In this document: positions 7,669-15,689 of the stretch, piece by piece
Numbering within the stretch: position 1 is the first letter of the stretch
Layout of the letters: each line of letters opens with the position of its first letter
Assembly: GCF_017592395.1 (NCBI RefSeq)
Contig: NZ_JAGFOU010000031.1
Span: 1-42,672 of the forward strand
Origin: Actinomyces bowdenii
GTDB lineage: Bacteria > Actinomycetota > Actinomycetes > Actinomycetales > Actinomycetaceae
DNA: 42,672 nucleotides
Direction: 5' to 3'
Position numbers and translations under genes: made by a program
Notes under the pieces: generated by a model
The model's database searches: none
Told to the model about the DNA's origin: nothing
The model's input: the letters and a program-made list of their open reading frames with translations, nothing else

Positions 7669-10600
7669 CAGCGGCCCCCTTCCCTGCCGAAGTCCTGCGG
7701 AACCACCACCAGCAGCGGGCGCACCAGGGAGTGCGCCGGCCGATGCTGCTCCACCAGCCGCCTCTCCTGGGCCACCGAGACGCGATGAGAGCGCAGATGC
7801 CGGTTCTGAACCAGCACACCCGCCTCATCATCCCAGGCATCGGCCCGCATGCCCCAGGACTTCACGCGGTCCTGGGCATCCCGGCGCGCCACCTCCATGG
7901 TCATCCGCATCTGGGCCGCGGCCGCATCCACCGCCGGGCCCACCAGCGCCGTCAGCAGATCCAGATGCGGCACCGGGCCCTCATTGGTCAACGGCTCATC
8001 GACCCCCACGGCGCGCAGCATCTCCTCGGCCGAATCATGCACGCTGACCGTGGACAGCTCCCTCACAGGCCGCCCCGCCGCCACATCCGCCAGGGCCGCC
8101 GCCGCATCCATGAAGGGGAAGGCCACCGAGGCGCACACCATGCTCACCGTGCGGCCCGCCAGGTTCGTCAGCGTGCCCAGTACCAGCACCGTGGGGGCCT
8201 CCACCGACCCCGGCCTGCCGCGCACCGCGAAGACCGAGCCGCGGCCCAGGCGCGCCAGCACACGATCCCCCGCCCACTCCAGCACCGGGTGCAACGGGCC
8301 CAGGTAGTGGGCCTCAGGCCACGACGACCTACTGGGGTCGCGCAGGGCCTCCGCCAGCAGGCGCGCCCCCTTGCGCTGAGAGGTGGCCAGGCGCAGCAGA
8401 TCATGGACGCGCCGCTGCCGCACATAGCTCTGGGGCAGCACATCCAGGCGAGCGCGCAGCCCCGGCGGCGGAACCAGCTCCGCCACATGCTCACTGCCGT
8501 GCTCCCGCCAGGACACGCCCCCACCGCCCGAGGCCAGTGCCGGCTCCTGGGGGCGCTCATAGAGCTCGGTGAGCGCCTCGCGCAGGAAATCCACCTGGGA
8601 GCCATAGAGGATCGAGGCCGGCAGGGGCGCGCGATCCGGTGCCCGCTCATCGCCCGCGGCGGGGGCGGCAGGCGCGAGCGGGTCCGGGGTGGTCATGACG
8701 GACCGAGGCGCCGCGGCGCCGTCGGGCCCAGTGGGGCCGGCCGGGGCCGTGGGGCCCAGCGGGGCGGCGGCCTCGGGACCGGGATCCCGGCCGGGGGCCG
8801 CAGCCCCAGTCAGCCGGGCGAACAGGGCCGCCATCGGGTCACGGGTCAAGGCCTCCTCAACCCCCGGCACCACCTGGTCGATATCGCTGCCCGACTGCAG
8901 CGCCTCCCGGATCGCCGCCTCCTCCTTCTCACCCGAGTACAGGCCCATGAGGGACGCCGCGTCCCCCAGCGCCCGATGCGCCTCATCCTCCTTCTCCATC
9001 AAGCGCGCCAGCACCCGCACATCCCCACTGAAACGCGCATCCGACGGATTGAGCAGAAGCGTCGTGATCTGCGGGGAGACCTCCTGGCCGTAGCGATCGA
9101 TACGGCCATTCCTCTGCTCGATGCGGATCAAGGACCAGGGAATGTCGTAATGGATCAGCTCATGGCACTGGCTGTGCAGATTCACGCCCTCCGAGGCCAC
9201 ATCACCGGTCACCAGCACCCGGATCGGGGAGTGCGCCTGGCGGAACTCCTCCACGATCGCCTGCTGCTCCACATCCGACAGCCCGCCATGGAGCACCCTC
9301 ACCGCGCCCGAGGGCATGCCCAGATCCTCCTCCAGGCGCTCGCGCAGCCAGGTCAGCGTCGCCACCCGCTCGGCGAAGACCACCGCCCGCTCCTCACGGT
9401 GCGGCCCCACCCCGATGCGCTCCAGCTCCTCCAGCAGCGCCCGGTACTTGCCCGACTCCGCGGTGCTGGCCGCCTGCGCCAGCTCGCGCAGGCGCACCAG
9501 CGCCCCATGCTCGCCACGGCCCTGCGCGGCCTGCGGGTCCGAGGCCCGCGCTGCCCGCGACCCGCGCCGACGCAGGCGCTCATCAATCGTCTGGATCAGC
9601 GCCGCCGGGGAGGACAGGAACGCCTTGGCCAGCGTCCAGGAGAACAGGGCGTCCCCGCGGGCCCTGCGCCCCGAAGGCGCGCCGGGCGCTCCGGGCGCCG
9701 CGCCCCCGGCGGAGGAAGGGGAGGCGGGGGCGGCGCCCCCGGCGGGAGCGGCCGTCTCATCGTCGCGATGAAGCCAGGCCCGCGAGAGCTCCGAGGCCAC
9801 CGCATCCTCCGCGGGGGAGGGCGCCACCAGGCGGTTGACCGGGGCCAGGCGCTCCTTCCAGCGCCCGCCCACCACATCGCGCACCTCCTGGGAATGCCGG
9901 TGGCGGCGGATCACCAGCCTCCTGACCGCCTCCTCATCGAGGGTGCCATCGGCGTGCACCGCCGTGGGCTCAAGAAGGCGGATCAGCTCCGCGAAGCTCC
10001 TGGGATCCCCGTTGTGGGGCGTGGCCGAGGCCAGGATCAGCGCATCGGCCTGGCGCGCCAGCAGGTCAGCCAGACGATGGTTGAGCGTCCCCTTGTTCGT
10101 GACATTGTGGGACTCGTCGATCACCACGGCATCCCAGCTCTGCTTGCGCAGATGCGCCAGGTAGCGGTCATTCTTCAGCGTATCGATCGAGATGATCGCC
10201 CGGGGGTAGACGCTGAAGGGATTGCGGGTGGCCGGGACCCTGCGGCGCACCCGCTGGATCCCCTGGGAGTCCAGTCGCACGAAGGGCAGGGCGAAGCGGC
10301 TCCACATCTCATGCTGCATCTGCTCCAGCACATGACGAGGAGTGACGATGAGCATGCGATCCCCGCGGCCCCGGCGCACCAGCTCGGACAGGATCATGCC
10401 GATCTCCAGGGTCTTGCCCAGGCCCACGGCATCAGCCAGCAGAATGCGCGGGCGCAGATGATCCGGGTCCAGGGCCTGGCGCACCGCCCGCAACTGGTAT
10501 GCGAGCGGATCGGCCAGCACATCGCCCACCACCGCCAGGTGGGGGCTCGCCGCAGGCAGGGCCGTCTTGCGCAGCGTCGCCTCCAGCCACAGGCGCGACA

Positions 10601-11024
10601 GGCGATGACGCGTCGAGGTATCGGCGATCACCCGCGTGCGGCGGGGGTCCACCGGCTCGATCCGGTCGATCCCCGCGCTGAACTGGGCAGTGGTATCGCG
10701 CACCAGCTCCGAGAGGCCCTGGACCGTGACCAGCAGGCCATCGGAGGTGGAGGAGACCTGGGTCACCAGCCAGTCCTCATCGCGCACCCGCACCACTGAT
10801 CCGGGAGCCACATCGGGGCCGGAGGAAAGGGCCGGGGACGGAGAGCCCGGGCCCACAGCCGCGGCCGGCGTCGGCGGGGGAGCGGGGAGTGCGGGGGGAG
10901 GCGCCGATGAGGCCGCAGCGGCGGGGGGAGCGGCGTCGGCCGGGGGCGTGGATGGGCCGTGGGGCGCGCACCGCCCCAGGGGGCCGGAGGGCGCGGCATC
11001 ACACGAATCGGCACTGAAAGGCAC
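7668..11024 (-). CDS. drmD: SNF2-family helicase, DISARM DrmD-like
   Basis: This 1118-residue SF2/SNF2 ATPase has motif I ADAVGLGKT (near 197-205), the DEAH-box variant DESH (303-306), motif III SATPHN (near 335) and motif VI QRNGRIDRYGQ (about 637-647). A ~75-residue Pro/Ala-rich stretch precedes the first conserved segment (VVRVRDEDWLV); such a tail is unusual, and an internal GTG at that segment is a possible alternative start. The chosen GTG lies exactly 7 nt behind a perfect TATAAT box, which fits a leaderless transcript. A long C-terminal region follows the helicase core, and the middle contains low-complexity Ala/Pro/Gly inserts. It heads a leftward operon with the adenine methyltransferase and the AAA ATPase. 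In class 1 DISARM, DrmD accompanies DrmMI in restricting phage DNA, but the downstream drmABC genes are missing here. Confidence 0.75.
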   Translation of the reverse strand: MPFSADSCDAAPSGPLGRCAPHGPSTPPADAAPPAAAASSAPPPALPAPPPTPAAAVGPGSPSPALSSGPDVAPGSVVRVRDEDWLVTQVSSTSDGLLVTVQGLSELVRDTTAQFSAGIDRIEPVDPRRTRVIADTSTRHRLSRLWLEATLRKTALPAASPHLAVVGDVLADPLAYQLRAVRQALDPDHLRPRILLADAVGLGKTLEIGMILSELVRRGRGDRMLIVTPRHVLEQMQHEMWSRFALPFVRLDSQGIQRVRRRVPATRNPFSVYPRAIISIDTLKNDRYLAHLRKQSWDAVVIDESHNVTNKGTLNHRLADLLARQADALILASATPHNGDPRSFAELIRLLEPTAVHADGTLDEEAVRRLVIRRHRHSQEVRDVVGGRWKERLAPVNRLVAPSPAEDAVASELSRAWLHRDDETAAPAGGAAPASPSSAGGAAPGAPGAPSGRRARGDALFSWTLAKAFLSSPAALIQTIDERLRRRGSRAARASDPQAAQGRGEHGALVRLRELAQAASTAESGKYRALLEELERIGVGPHREERAVVFAERVATLTWLRERLEEDLGMPSGAVRVLHGGLSDVEQQAIVEEFRQAHSPIRVLVTGDVASEGVNLHSQCHELIHYDIPWSLIRIEQRNGRIDRYGQEVSPQITTLLLNPSDARFSGDVRVLARLMEKEDEAHRALGDAASLMGLYSGEKEEAAIREALQSGSDIDQVVPGVEEALTRDPMAALFARLTGAAAPGRDPGPEAAAPLGPTAPAGPTGPDGAAAPRSVMTTPDPLAPAAPAAGDERAPDRAPLPASILYGSQVDFLREALTELYERPQEPALASGGGGVSWREHGSEHVAELVPPPGLRARLDVLPQSYVRQRRVHDLLRLATSQRKGARLLAEALRDPSRSSWPEAHYLGPLHPVLEWAGDRVLARLGRGSVFAVRGRPGSVEAPTVLVLGTLTNLAGRTVSMVCASVAFPFMDAAAALADVAAGRPVRELSTVSVHDSAEEMLRAVGVDEPLTNEGPVPHLDLLTALVGPAVDAAAAQMRMTMEVARRDAQDRVKSWGMRADAWDDEAGVLVQNRHLRSHRVSVAQERRLVEQHRPAHSLVRPLLVVVPQDFGREGGR

Positions 11025-11031
11025 GGTCGGG

Positions 11032-11037
11032 ATTATA
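11032..11037 (-). promoter_or_regulatory. -10 box of the drmD-like operon (leaderless)
   Basis: On the minus strand a perfect TATAAT is followed by 7 nt (CCCGACC) and then the GTG start of the helicase gene at 11024. With the usual spacing from -10 to transcription start, the first transcribed base would be the first base of the start codon. No convincing -35 box is seen. Confidence 0.6.
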
Positions 11038-11409
11038 GGTTCGCCCAGGAGCGCCCCGGGCGCAGGAGGAAGGTGCCCAGCGTGGGCAAGGCGTGAGGGG
11101 CTGGAGTGGTCAAGTCCCAGGATCCTGCGGCGTCGGCGCGGTTGAGACCGGGGACCATGACCGGGCGGCCCGAGGCCGAGGCCAGCGCGTCGAGGTAAAT
11201 CGTGACGATACCGTCACCTTCCGCCGGGCTGCTACGAGGCCTGTCATCTCGCGGCTCATCCCTCCGGCCCACGCCCGGGGCGCCGAGGCAGAGGGGCCCG
11301 GCACGGGACGGCCAGTGCGGCGGTGGCGGGAGGCGGCGGGTGCCGGCTGCATCGCCGTCGGGAGCACGGCTCAGTGATCGGGAGCACAGTACTCATGGCT
11401 GCCACGAAG
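11038..11409. other. Intergenic region between divergent drmD and vapB
   Basis: No gene is seen in these ~370 bases. It holds the upstream parts of two divergent leaderless promoters and one copy of an imperfect direct repeat (11264-11377) whose partner lies beyond the toxin-antitoxin pair at 12225-12328. Confidence 0.6.
11264..11377. repeat. Imperfect direct repeat flanking the toxin-antitoxin module (left copy)
   Basis: The segment matches 12225-12328 over its length with small gaps. Shared blocks include CGCCCGGGGCG, GAGGGGCC, GCACG, AGTGCGGCGG and GCCGTCGGGAGC, and both end in CAGTGA. The right copy covers the 3' end of the TPR gene, so this left copy looks like a duplicated gene end separated from it by the inserted toxin-antitoxin pair. 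Confidence 0.6.
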
Positions 11410-11415
11410 TAATCT
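11410..11415 (+). promoter_or_regulatory. -10 box of the toxin-antitoxin operon (leaderless)
   Basis: TAATCT is followed by 7 nt and then the ATG of the antitoxin gene at 11423. No ribosome-binding sequence is visible before that ATG, so initiation on a leaderless transcript is likely. Confidence 0.5.
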
Positions 11416-11422
11416 TGGATGT

Positions 11423-11788
11423 ATGACCGCAACCAGCCCCTGGATGGGGCACCAGGTCGCCGACGTTGGGCAGGAGACCGGGCGACTCACGCGGCGCGAG
11501 CTGCGCGACGAGCCCGCTCGGGTCCTCCAGGCAGTCCGAGAAGGCGGCGCCTTCCTCCTCACCGACGATGGGGTGCCCGTGGGCAGGATCATCCCCCTCA
11601 ACCCTCCGGACTCCCCAGACACGCCCTCGCCGGCGCTGACCATCACCCGCCCAGCCGTTCGCCAAGGAGGATGGGCTGAGTTGGGCATCGTGCGCAAGAC
11701 CAGTGCGCGCAGCCTCCACGAGACTCTCGACGACCTGCGTGAGGAGCGGAACCCCACTGCTCGCGGCGACCATGATCGTCTACGTTGA
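11423..11788 (+). CDS. Antitoxin, Phd/YefM-like (VapB role)
   Basis: The 121-residue protein has the Phd/YefM-type N-terminal block TRRELRDEPARVLQAVREG followed by FLLTDDGVPVGRIIPL, the fold that binds DNA and represses the operon. The less conserved C-terminal half (from about residue 65) would be the part that wraps the toxin. Its stop overlaps the toxin start by 17 bp, as is common in type II toxin-antitoxin operons. It should neutralise the PIN-domain toxin encoded next to it and bind its own promoter. Confidence 0.8.
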   Translation: MTATSPWMGHQVADVGQETGRLTRRELRDEPARVLQAVREGGAFLLTDDGVPVGRIIPLNPPDSPDTPSPALTITRPAVRQGGWAELGIVRKTSARSLHETLDDLREERNPTARGDHDRLR

Positions 11789-12179
11789 CACCTCGGCCCT
11801 CGGCGCACTGCTCGTCGACCAGCCCGAGAGCCCAGCCCTCATCGCATGGCTCGACCAGACTCCAGACATCCTCGTCTCCAGCGATCTGCTTGAGACAGAG
11901 CTGCGCCGAATCGCGATCCGGGAGAATCTCGACCAAGCCGACGTCACCCGCATCCTTGAAGGAGTCGGACTCGCCGCCCTCGACCGTGCCGTGTACCGCG
12001 GTGCAGGCCTCCTCCCTATGCCCTATCTCAGGACCCTCGACGCACTCCACCTCGAAGCGGCCATCCGACTCGAGGCGGCGGCTGTCCTCACCTACGACCA
12101 TCGCCTCGCCGATGCCTCCAGATCCGTAGGACTCAAAGTGATCACGCCAGGCGCACAAGGGGAGCACCACCACAACTGA
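11772..12179 (+). CDS. PIN-domain ribonuclease toxin (VapC-like)
   Basis: The protein has 135 residues, the usual VapC size. The PIN acidic residues are visible: Asp in YVDTSALG near residue 5, Glu in LLETELRR near residue 40, Asp in LRTLDALHLEAA near residue 96 and Asp in LTYDHRLADA near residue 114. VapC proteins are Mg2+-dependent RNases that cut specific tRNA or rRNA sites. The ATG at 11772 places the start directly before the conserved IVYVDTSAL strand; the longer upstream frame overlaps the antitoxin and has no family similarity. It is translationally coupled to the antitoxin. Confidence 0.88.
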   Translation: MIVYVDTSALGALLVDQPESPALIAWLDQTPDILVSSDLLETELRRIAIRENLDQADVTRILEGVGLAALDRAVYRGAGLLPMPYLRTLDALHLEAAIRLEAAAVLTYDHRLADASRSVGLKVITPGAQGEHHHN

Positions 12180-12224
12180 CCAGCGGGGCCACTCGCCGCA
12201 GCGCGGTACTCGCCCCGAGGCCCG

Positions 12225-12328
12225 CCGGCCCGCGCCCGGGGCGTCTGAGACGGAGGGGCCAGGCACGAGACAGTGAGTGCGGCGGGCCCTGGCTGCACCG
12301 CCGTCGGGAGCCCGAGCCCGGTCAGTGA
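12225..12328. repeat. Imperfect direct repeat flanking the toxin-antitoxin module (right copy)
   Basis: This is the partner of 11264-11377. It lies between the toxin stop and the end of the convergent TPR gene and includes the last codons of that gene. Confidence 0.6.
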
Positions 12329-13173
12329 GCGGCCACGCCGGGCTGCCCGGGGCCGTGGGTCTCCTCGGGGCCGCTGGGCTCCCCGACGCCGCTGCGGAGG
12401 CGCTCCAGGTTGCGGCGGAAGACCAGCAGGTAGGGGTGGGGGCCGTGCAGGGCGCGCTCGGCGTCGTGCACCAGGCTTTCGTAGATCTCCAGTGCGCGCT
12501 GCTCCTGGCCGGCCGCCTCCCAGGCCCGGGCCAGGTTGTTGCGGGCGGAGAGCGCATCGGGGTGTGAGGGCCCCAGCAGGCGGGCGGCGTCCTGCGCCAT
12601 CTGCTCGTAGAGGGCCACGGCCTGCTCGGGCCGGCCCGCGTCGGCGAGGGCCCCGGCCAGGCCGGAGCGGGCCGTGAGCACCTGCGGGTGGTCGGCTCCC
12701 AGCAGTTGCACCGCTCCCTCGACCACCTGCTCGTAGAGAGCGGCGGCCGCCGCCGGCTCCACCTGGCGGTAGGCGCCCGCCAGGGTGAAGCGGAGGGTCA
12801 GGGTGTCCGCATGCTCGGCCCCCAGGGCGGCCGCCACCGCCTCCACGGCCTCGGTGAGCGACAGCGCCACCTGCGGCTCGCCCAGCCTGGTGGCCTGGCG
12901 GATGACCTCGGCCAGGGCCGTCACCACCTCGGCCTCAGCCAGGATCGCGTGGGACTCCTCCTGCTGGCCGACGGCGCTGAGCATCTCGGCCAGCTCGCGC
13001 ACCTCCCGCAGCTGGGCCTCGTCGTCCCAGACGCCCTCGCGCCCGGCCCGGGCCGCCCGACGCCGGCTCCGCGCGATCCGTTCCAGGACCGCCTCACGGC
13101 CCAGGGGCGCGCCGGGCCCCGCCGTCGTGCTGCCTGCTGCTGCGCTGTCTGTGCCCTCAGGCATCCGGGTCAC
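12322..13173 (-). CDS. Tetratricopeptide-repeat protein
   Basis: This 283-residue protein is built mostly of TPR-like helical pairs, recognisable in repeats such as ALYEQVVEGAVQLLGADHP followed by NNLARAWEAAG-type helices, from about residue 85 to 260. The pattern is the TPR_10/TPR_12 type of actinobacterial proteins, a protein-protein interaction scaffold. No catalytic domain, signal peptide or membrane segment is seen. The GTG start at 13173 is supported by a very good ribosome site (GAAGGAGG, about 6 nt upstream). Its partner is unknown, and it may be the surviving part of a longer gene family. Confidence 0.75.
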   Translation of the reverse strand: MTRMPEGTDSAAAGSTTAGPGAPLGREAVLERIARSRRRAARAGREGVWDDEAQLREVRELAEMLSAVGQQEESHAILAEAEVVTALAEVIRQATRLGEPQVALSLTEAVEAVAAALGAEHADTLTLRFTLAGAYRQVEPAAAAALYEQVVEGAVQLLGADHPQVLTARSGLAGALADAGRPEQAVALYEQMAQDAARLLGPSHPDALSARNNLARAWEAAGQEQRALEIYESLVHDAERALHGPHPYLLVFRRNLERLRSGVGEPSGPEETHGPGQPGVAAH

Positions 13174-13281
13174 AGTCGTCCTCCTTCGTCGTCATGCCCG
13201 CCAACGAGCCTCGTGGGTGGCAACAGCATAGGGACGAGGGGCCAGGGCTCCGAACCCCGGTTGGCGACAGGAGGAGCATCG

Positions 13282-13634
13282 CTACCACGACAGGATGGCC
13301 TCCCGCTGCTCAGTCGTGTCAGGAGCCTCACGGACAGGGGCCGGCGAGATCAGTGACGGCCAGTTCCTGAGGCGGGCATCGGTGCAGAGCAGCGGCATCA
13401 CCTGTCCCGGGGCGGGGCTACCCTCAAGGAGCCGGTCGCGAGGATCTGCATGGCGGTGGTCAAGAGACTCAGGGTGGTGCCGAAGGGAGCACTGTGCTGA
13501 GCCTCCGCCTCGGGCAGGGGCTTGCGCGGTGCGGTGAGGAAGGAGCCATCTGGGAGGAGGATGTCCAGATCCCTGACAAACGTGGTTCCCGCGCCTGGAA
13601 CTGTGCTGCAGAACCCTGGAATCATGGGGATCAC
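13282..13634 (-). pseudogene. Degraded hypothetical gene with a frameshift
   Basis: Two minus-strand frames look like pieces of one protein. The first (from the ATG at 13634) reads through FVRDLDILLPDGSFLTAPRK and LLTTAMQILAT. Near 13435 the coding signal seems to move to the second frame, which continues RLLEGSPAPGQ, MPLLCTDARLRNW and ends near 13282. Neither half is recognised. The surrounding 13174-13859 holds no other gene that can be supported. It may equally be chance open frames. Confidence 0.3.
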
Positions 13635-13859
13635 GGATCTCGAACGTCATCCACGATCAGGCCTTTGTCATCGTTCTGGACACTCGCACTTGGAGCGATC
13701 CTAGAGGCCGAGAACACTCGAGACTCGTTCCCACGTGCTCCCGGTGCCACGGGGCCTCCTGCTGTCTCAACCACCTGCCGAGACGAGAAAAGCTCGATGA
13801 AGATCCCCGTCCGGGGCGGGCTTGTGGAACATGAGTCAGGATCGGGACGCTGGGATGCT

Positions 13860-13927
13860 GCTGGGTGACTCGTATCCTGTTGGCCAAGGAGGTGCTGCCT
13901 TGGTCAACAGGATACGAGTCACCCAGC
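13860..13927. repeat. Long palindromic element, copy 1 (30-bp arms)
   Basis: Left arm 13860-13889 and right arm 13898-13927 are inverted copies matching at 29 of 30 positions, with one G-T pair, around an 8-nt loop. A related palindrome lies at 16478-16547. Similarity between the two copies continues about 25 bp past the right arm. It sits just upstream of the acetyltransferase gene, overlapping the region where a longer but unlikely start would fall. Confidence 0.85.
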
Positions 13928-13969
13928 ACAATGCGGGCGCTCCGGCAGGGCATGGCGGCGAAGGACCGG

Positions 13970-14503
13970 ATGACCAGAGAGATGATCGGTGATGCCACAG
14001 AGGGCTGCAGGGCGCTGCTCGTGATCGACGCCTACGGTCCGCAGGACCGCGAGGAGATCCTGGAGATATCGGTGCGGGCCTGGGGTCCCGTGTTCCCGCG
14101 AATGCAGCAGGAGGTCCCCGGCTTCGTCTACGAGTGCTTCTATCCCCGCGGTTGGCAGGAGCGGCAGGTCGCCGACCTCGCAACGGTGCTTGACGGGGAG
14201 CCTGAGAATGTGGATATCGCGCGCCTGGAGGGGCGGCCAGTGGGATGGGTGTGCACTCGACTCCATCCTGAGGACAATATGGGTGAGGTCTTCATCCTCG
14301 CCGTTGACCCGAGGTACCAGCGGCGAGGGATCGCACGGGCGCTCATGGACCGCTCCTTTGACAGGGTGCGCCGGGCCGGGATGCGCATGGTCATGGTGGA
14401 GACCGGTGGGGACTCTGGGCACGAGCCCGCGCGCCGGGCCTATGAGGCGGCCGGGTTCCAGCGCTGGCCTGTGGCCAGGTACTTCAAGGATCTTCACGTG
14501 TAG
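13970..14503 (+). CDS. GNAT-family N-acetyltransferase
   Basis: The protein has 177 residues. The acetyl-CoA-binding motif A is clear in LAVDPRYQRRGIARALMDR, preceded by the strand GEVFI; the C-terminal ARRAYEAAGFQRW is the usual GNAT end. It should move an acetyl group from acetyl-CoA to an amine, substrate unknown. The ATG at 13970 is chosen because AAGGA lies 4 nt upstream; an in-frame ATG at 13952 is possible, whereas the frame further upstream runs through the palindrome and is unlikely to be coding. The gene is monocistronic and faces a convergent neighbour across a hairpin. Confidence 0.8.
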   Translation: MTREMIGDATEGCRALLVIDAYGPQDREEILEISVRAWGPVFPRMQQEVPGFVYECFYPRGWQERQVADLATVLDGEPENVDIARLEGRPVGWVCTRLHPEDNMGEVFILAVDPRYQRRGIARALMDRSFDRVRRAGMRMVMVETGGDSGHEPARRAYEAAGFQRWPVARYFKDLHV

Positions 14504-14677
14504 GGGCTCGGAGTTCCAGCCGGTCGCGGGTCGGGGGGATTGGCCCTATGGTGGACGCGCAGGCGCCTTGCACTGTTGGGCAGCGCTCTGGCCGTTCCTG
14601 CGCATCGTCACTGAGACTGCCTGCGTGACCTGGTACGTGATTCCGGGGAACGTCTGCTTGGCCCAGTCCGGAGAGCG

Positions 14678-14716
14678 TTGAAGATGTGCAGACGGGATCG
14701 TTCTGCGCATCTTCAA
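14678..14716. terminator. Hairpin between convergent genes, related to the TGCACATCTTC elements
   Basis: The arms 14678-14692 (TTGAAGATGTGCAGA) and 14702-14716 (TCTGCGCATCTTCAA) pair around a 9-nt loop. It lies between the end of the acetyltransferase gene and the end of the membrane methyltransferase gene, so it may end transcription from both sides, although no long T-run follows. The arm sequence is shared with the paired repeats at 23824 and 39441, where the same 9-nt loop geometry recurs. Confidence 0.6.
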
Positions 14717-14735
14717 TGTTACCCAACGCTTCGGC

Positions 14736-15233
14736 TCAGCATCGAGGCTCTTCGCGACTCCCCGCGGGCTTGCGCGAGTATGCCTCGCCCCGCCACAGCC
14801 AGCGGGGGACCCGCTCGCAGTAGTCCGCGTACTCCTGGCCGAAGCGCTCCGCCAGCGCCTCCTCCTCCGCCGGGATCTGGAAGCGGTCGATCACCCACCA
14901 GAAGCCCAGCGCCGGGAGCAGCGCCGCGCCGCTGCGCCGCGACACCGCCCGGGCCACCAGGAGGCCGAGCATCCCCGCATACATCGGATTGCGGGTCAGC
15001 GCGCTGGGGCCCGTGGTCACCAGGGCGCTGGCGCGCTCCACGCCGCCAGGATCAACGGTGGTGCGGTGGCGGGCGAACTCCGCGACCCCCTCCAGGGCCA
15101 GCGCCCCGCTGAGGCCCGCAATCGCAGCCGATGCCAGCACACTGCCCGCCGTGCGCCTGCCCCGGCGCGCCACCACCCGCTGGCCGGCGGCCGCGGCCGC
15201 CAGGACCACCGCCGGTGGAATCCTCATACCCAT
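14736..15233 (-). CDS. Isoprenylcysteine carboxyl methyltransferase-like membrane protein
   Basis: The protein has 165 residues with several hydrophobic segments. The C-terminal half carries the ICMT/PEMT-type signature: TRNPMYAGML, a membrane segment, then EEEALAERFGQEYADYCERV, matching the RxPxY ... EExxLxxxFGxxYxxYxxxVPR pattern. Bacterial members are integral membrane SAM-dependent methyltransferases of mostly unknown substrate. The ATG at 15233 has AGGGGA a few bases upstream; the longer frame to 15614 is antisense to the DUF952 gene and was rejected. The gene is divergent from the DUF952 gene. Confidence 0.75.
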   Translation of the reverse strand: MGMRIPPAVVLAAAAAGQRVVARRGRRTAGSVLASAAIAGLSGALALEGVAEFARHRTTVDPGGVERASALVTTGPSALTRNPMYAGMLGLLVARAVSRRSGAALLPALGFWWVIDRFQIPAEEEALAERFGQEYADYCERVPRWLWRGEAYSRKPAGSREEPRC

Positions 15234-15325
15234 GGCATCCCCTGAGGCATCGCTCGATCCGTGCGGACGGCTCCACCACCGCCCGGCGGCGAGCCTATCG
15301 CGCGCTCTCCAGCCCCTCGGATCTC

Positions 15326-15331
15326 TATGAT
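15326..15331 (+). promoter_or_regulatory. -10 box of the DUF952/methyltransferase pair (leaderless)
   Basis: TATGAT is followed by 7 nt and the ATG at 15339, the codon that starts the conserved DUF952 sequence. This spacing argues against the two in-frame ATGs at 15327 and 15330, which overlap the box itself. Confidence 0.5.
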
Positions 15332-15338
15332 GAGCCGC

Positions 15339-15689
15339 ATGATCCTGCACATCGCCCTGGCCGAGGACTGGGCCCAGGCGCAGCGTCGCGGCACCTACCC
15401 GTGGTCCACGCGCGGCGTGCTCGCCTCCCAACAGGGCTTCGTGCACGGTTGCGCCACCATCGAGCAGGTCCGCGCCGTCATGGACGCCATCTACCCCGAC
15501 CGCCCCGACCTCGTCCTCCTGGAGGTCGATGAGGCGGCACTGGCCTCCCACGGCCTGGAGGTGCGCGAGGAGCCGGGCGACCCCACCGATCCCGGCTCCG
15601 AGCTCTTCCCGCACATCTATGGCGGGCCTCTGCCCTGCCTGCTCCTGCGCCCCTGCCCGCTGCCCCTCCCGCCGGGCACGCCGCAGTGA
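15339..15689 (+). CDS. DUF952 family protein
   Basis: This 116-residue protein begins MILHIALAEDWAQAQ and continues with FVHGCATIEQV, the hallmark of DUF952 (a compact ADP-ribosyltransferase-like fold, function not established). The central LVLLEVDE strand and the C-terminal FPHIYGG complete the domain. The start at 15339 is favoured by family alignment from memory and by the -10 box 7 nt upstream. It is followed by a SAM methyltransferase gene with a 4-nt GTGA overlap, so the two are co-translated. Confidence 0.8.
   Translation: MILHIALAEDWAQAQRRGTYPWSTRGVLASQQGFVHGCATIEQVRAVMDAIYPDRPDLVLLEVDEAALASHGLEVREEPGDPTDPGSELFPHIYGGPLPCLLLRPCPLPLPPGTPQ

Noticed and set aside
4099..7788. A 1229-codon plus-strand open frame
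   Set aside because: It is antisense to the methyltransferase gene, which has clear SAM-binding and NPPW motifs. The plus frame has an Arg/Gln/His-rich random composition expected from high-GC shadows.
7731..10799. A 1022-codon plus-strand open frame
   Set aside because: It is the antisense shadow of the SNF2 helicase gene and has no recognisable motif.
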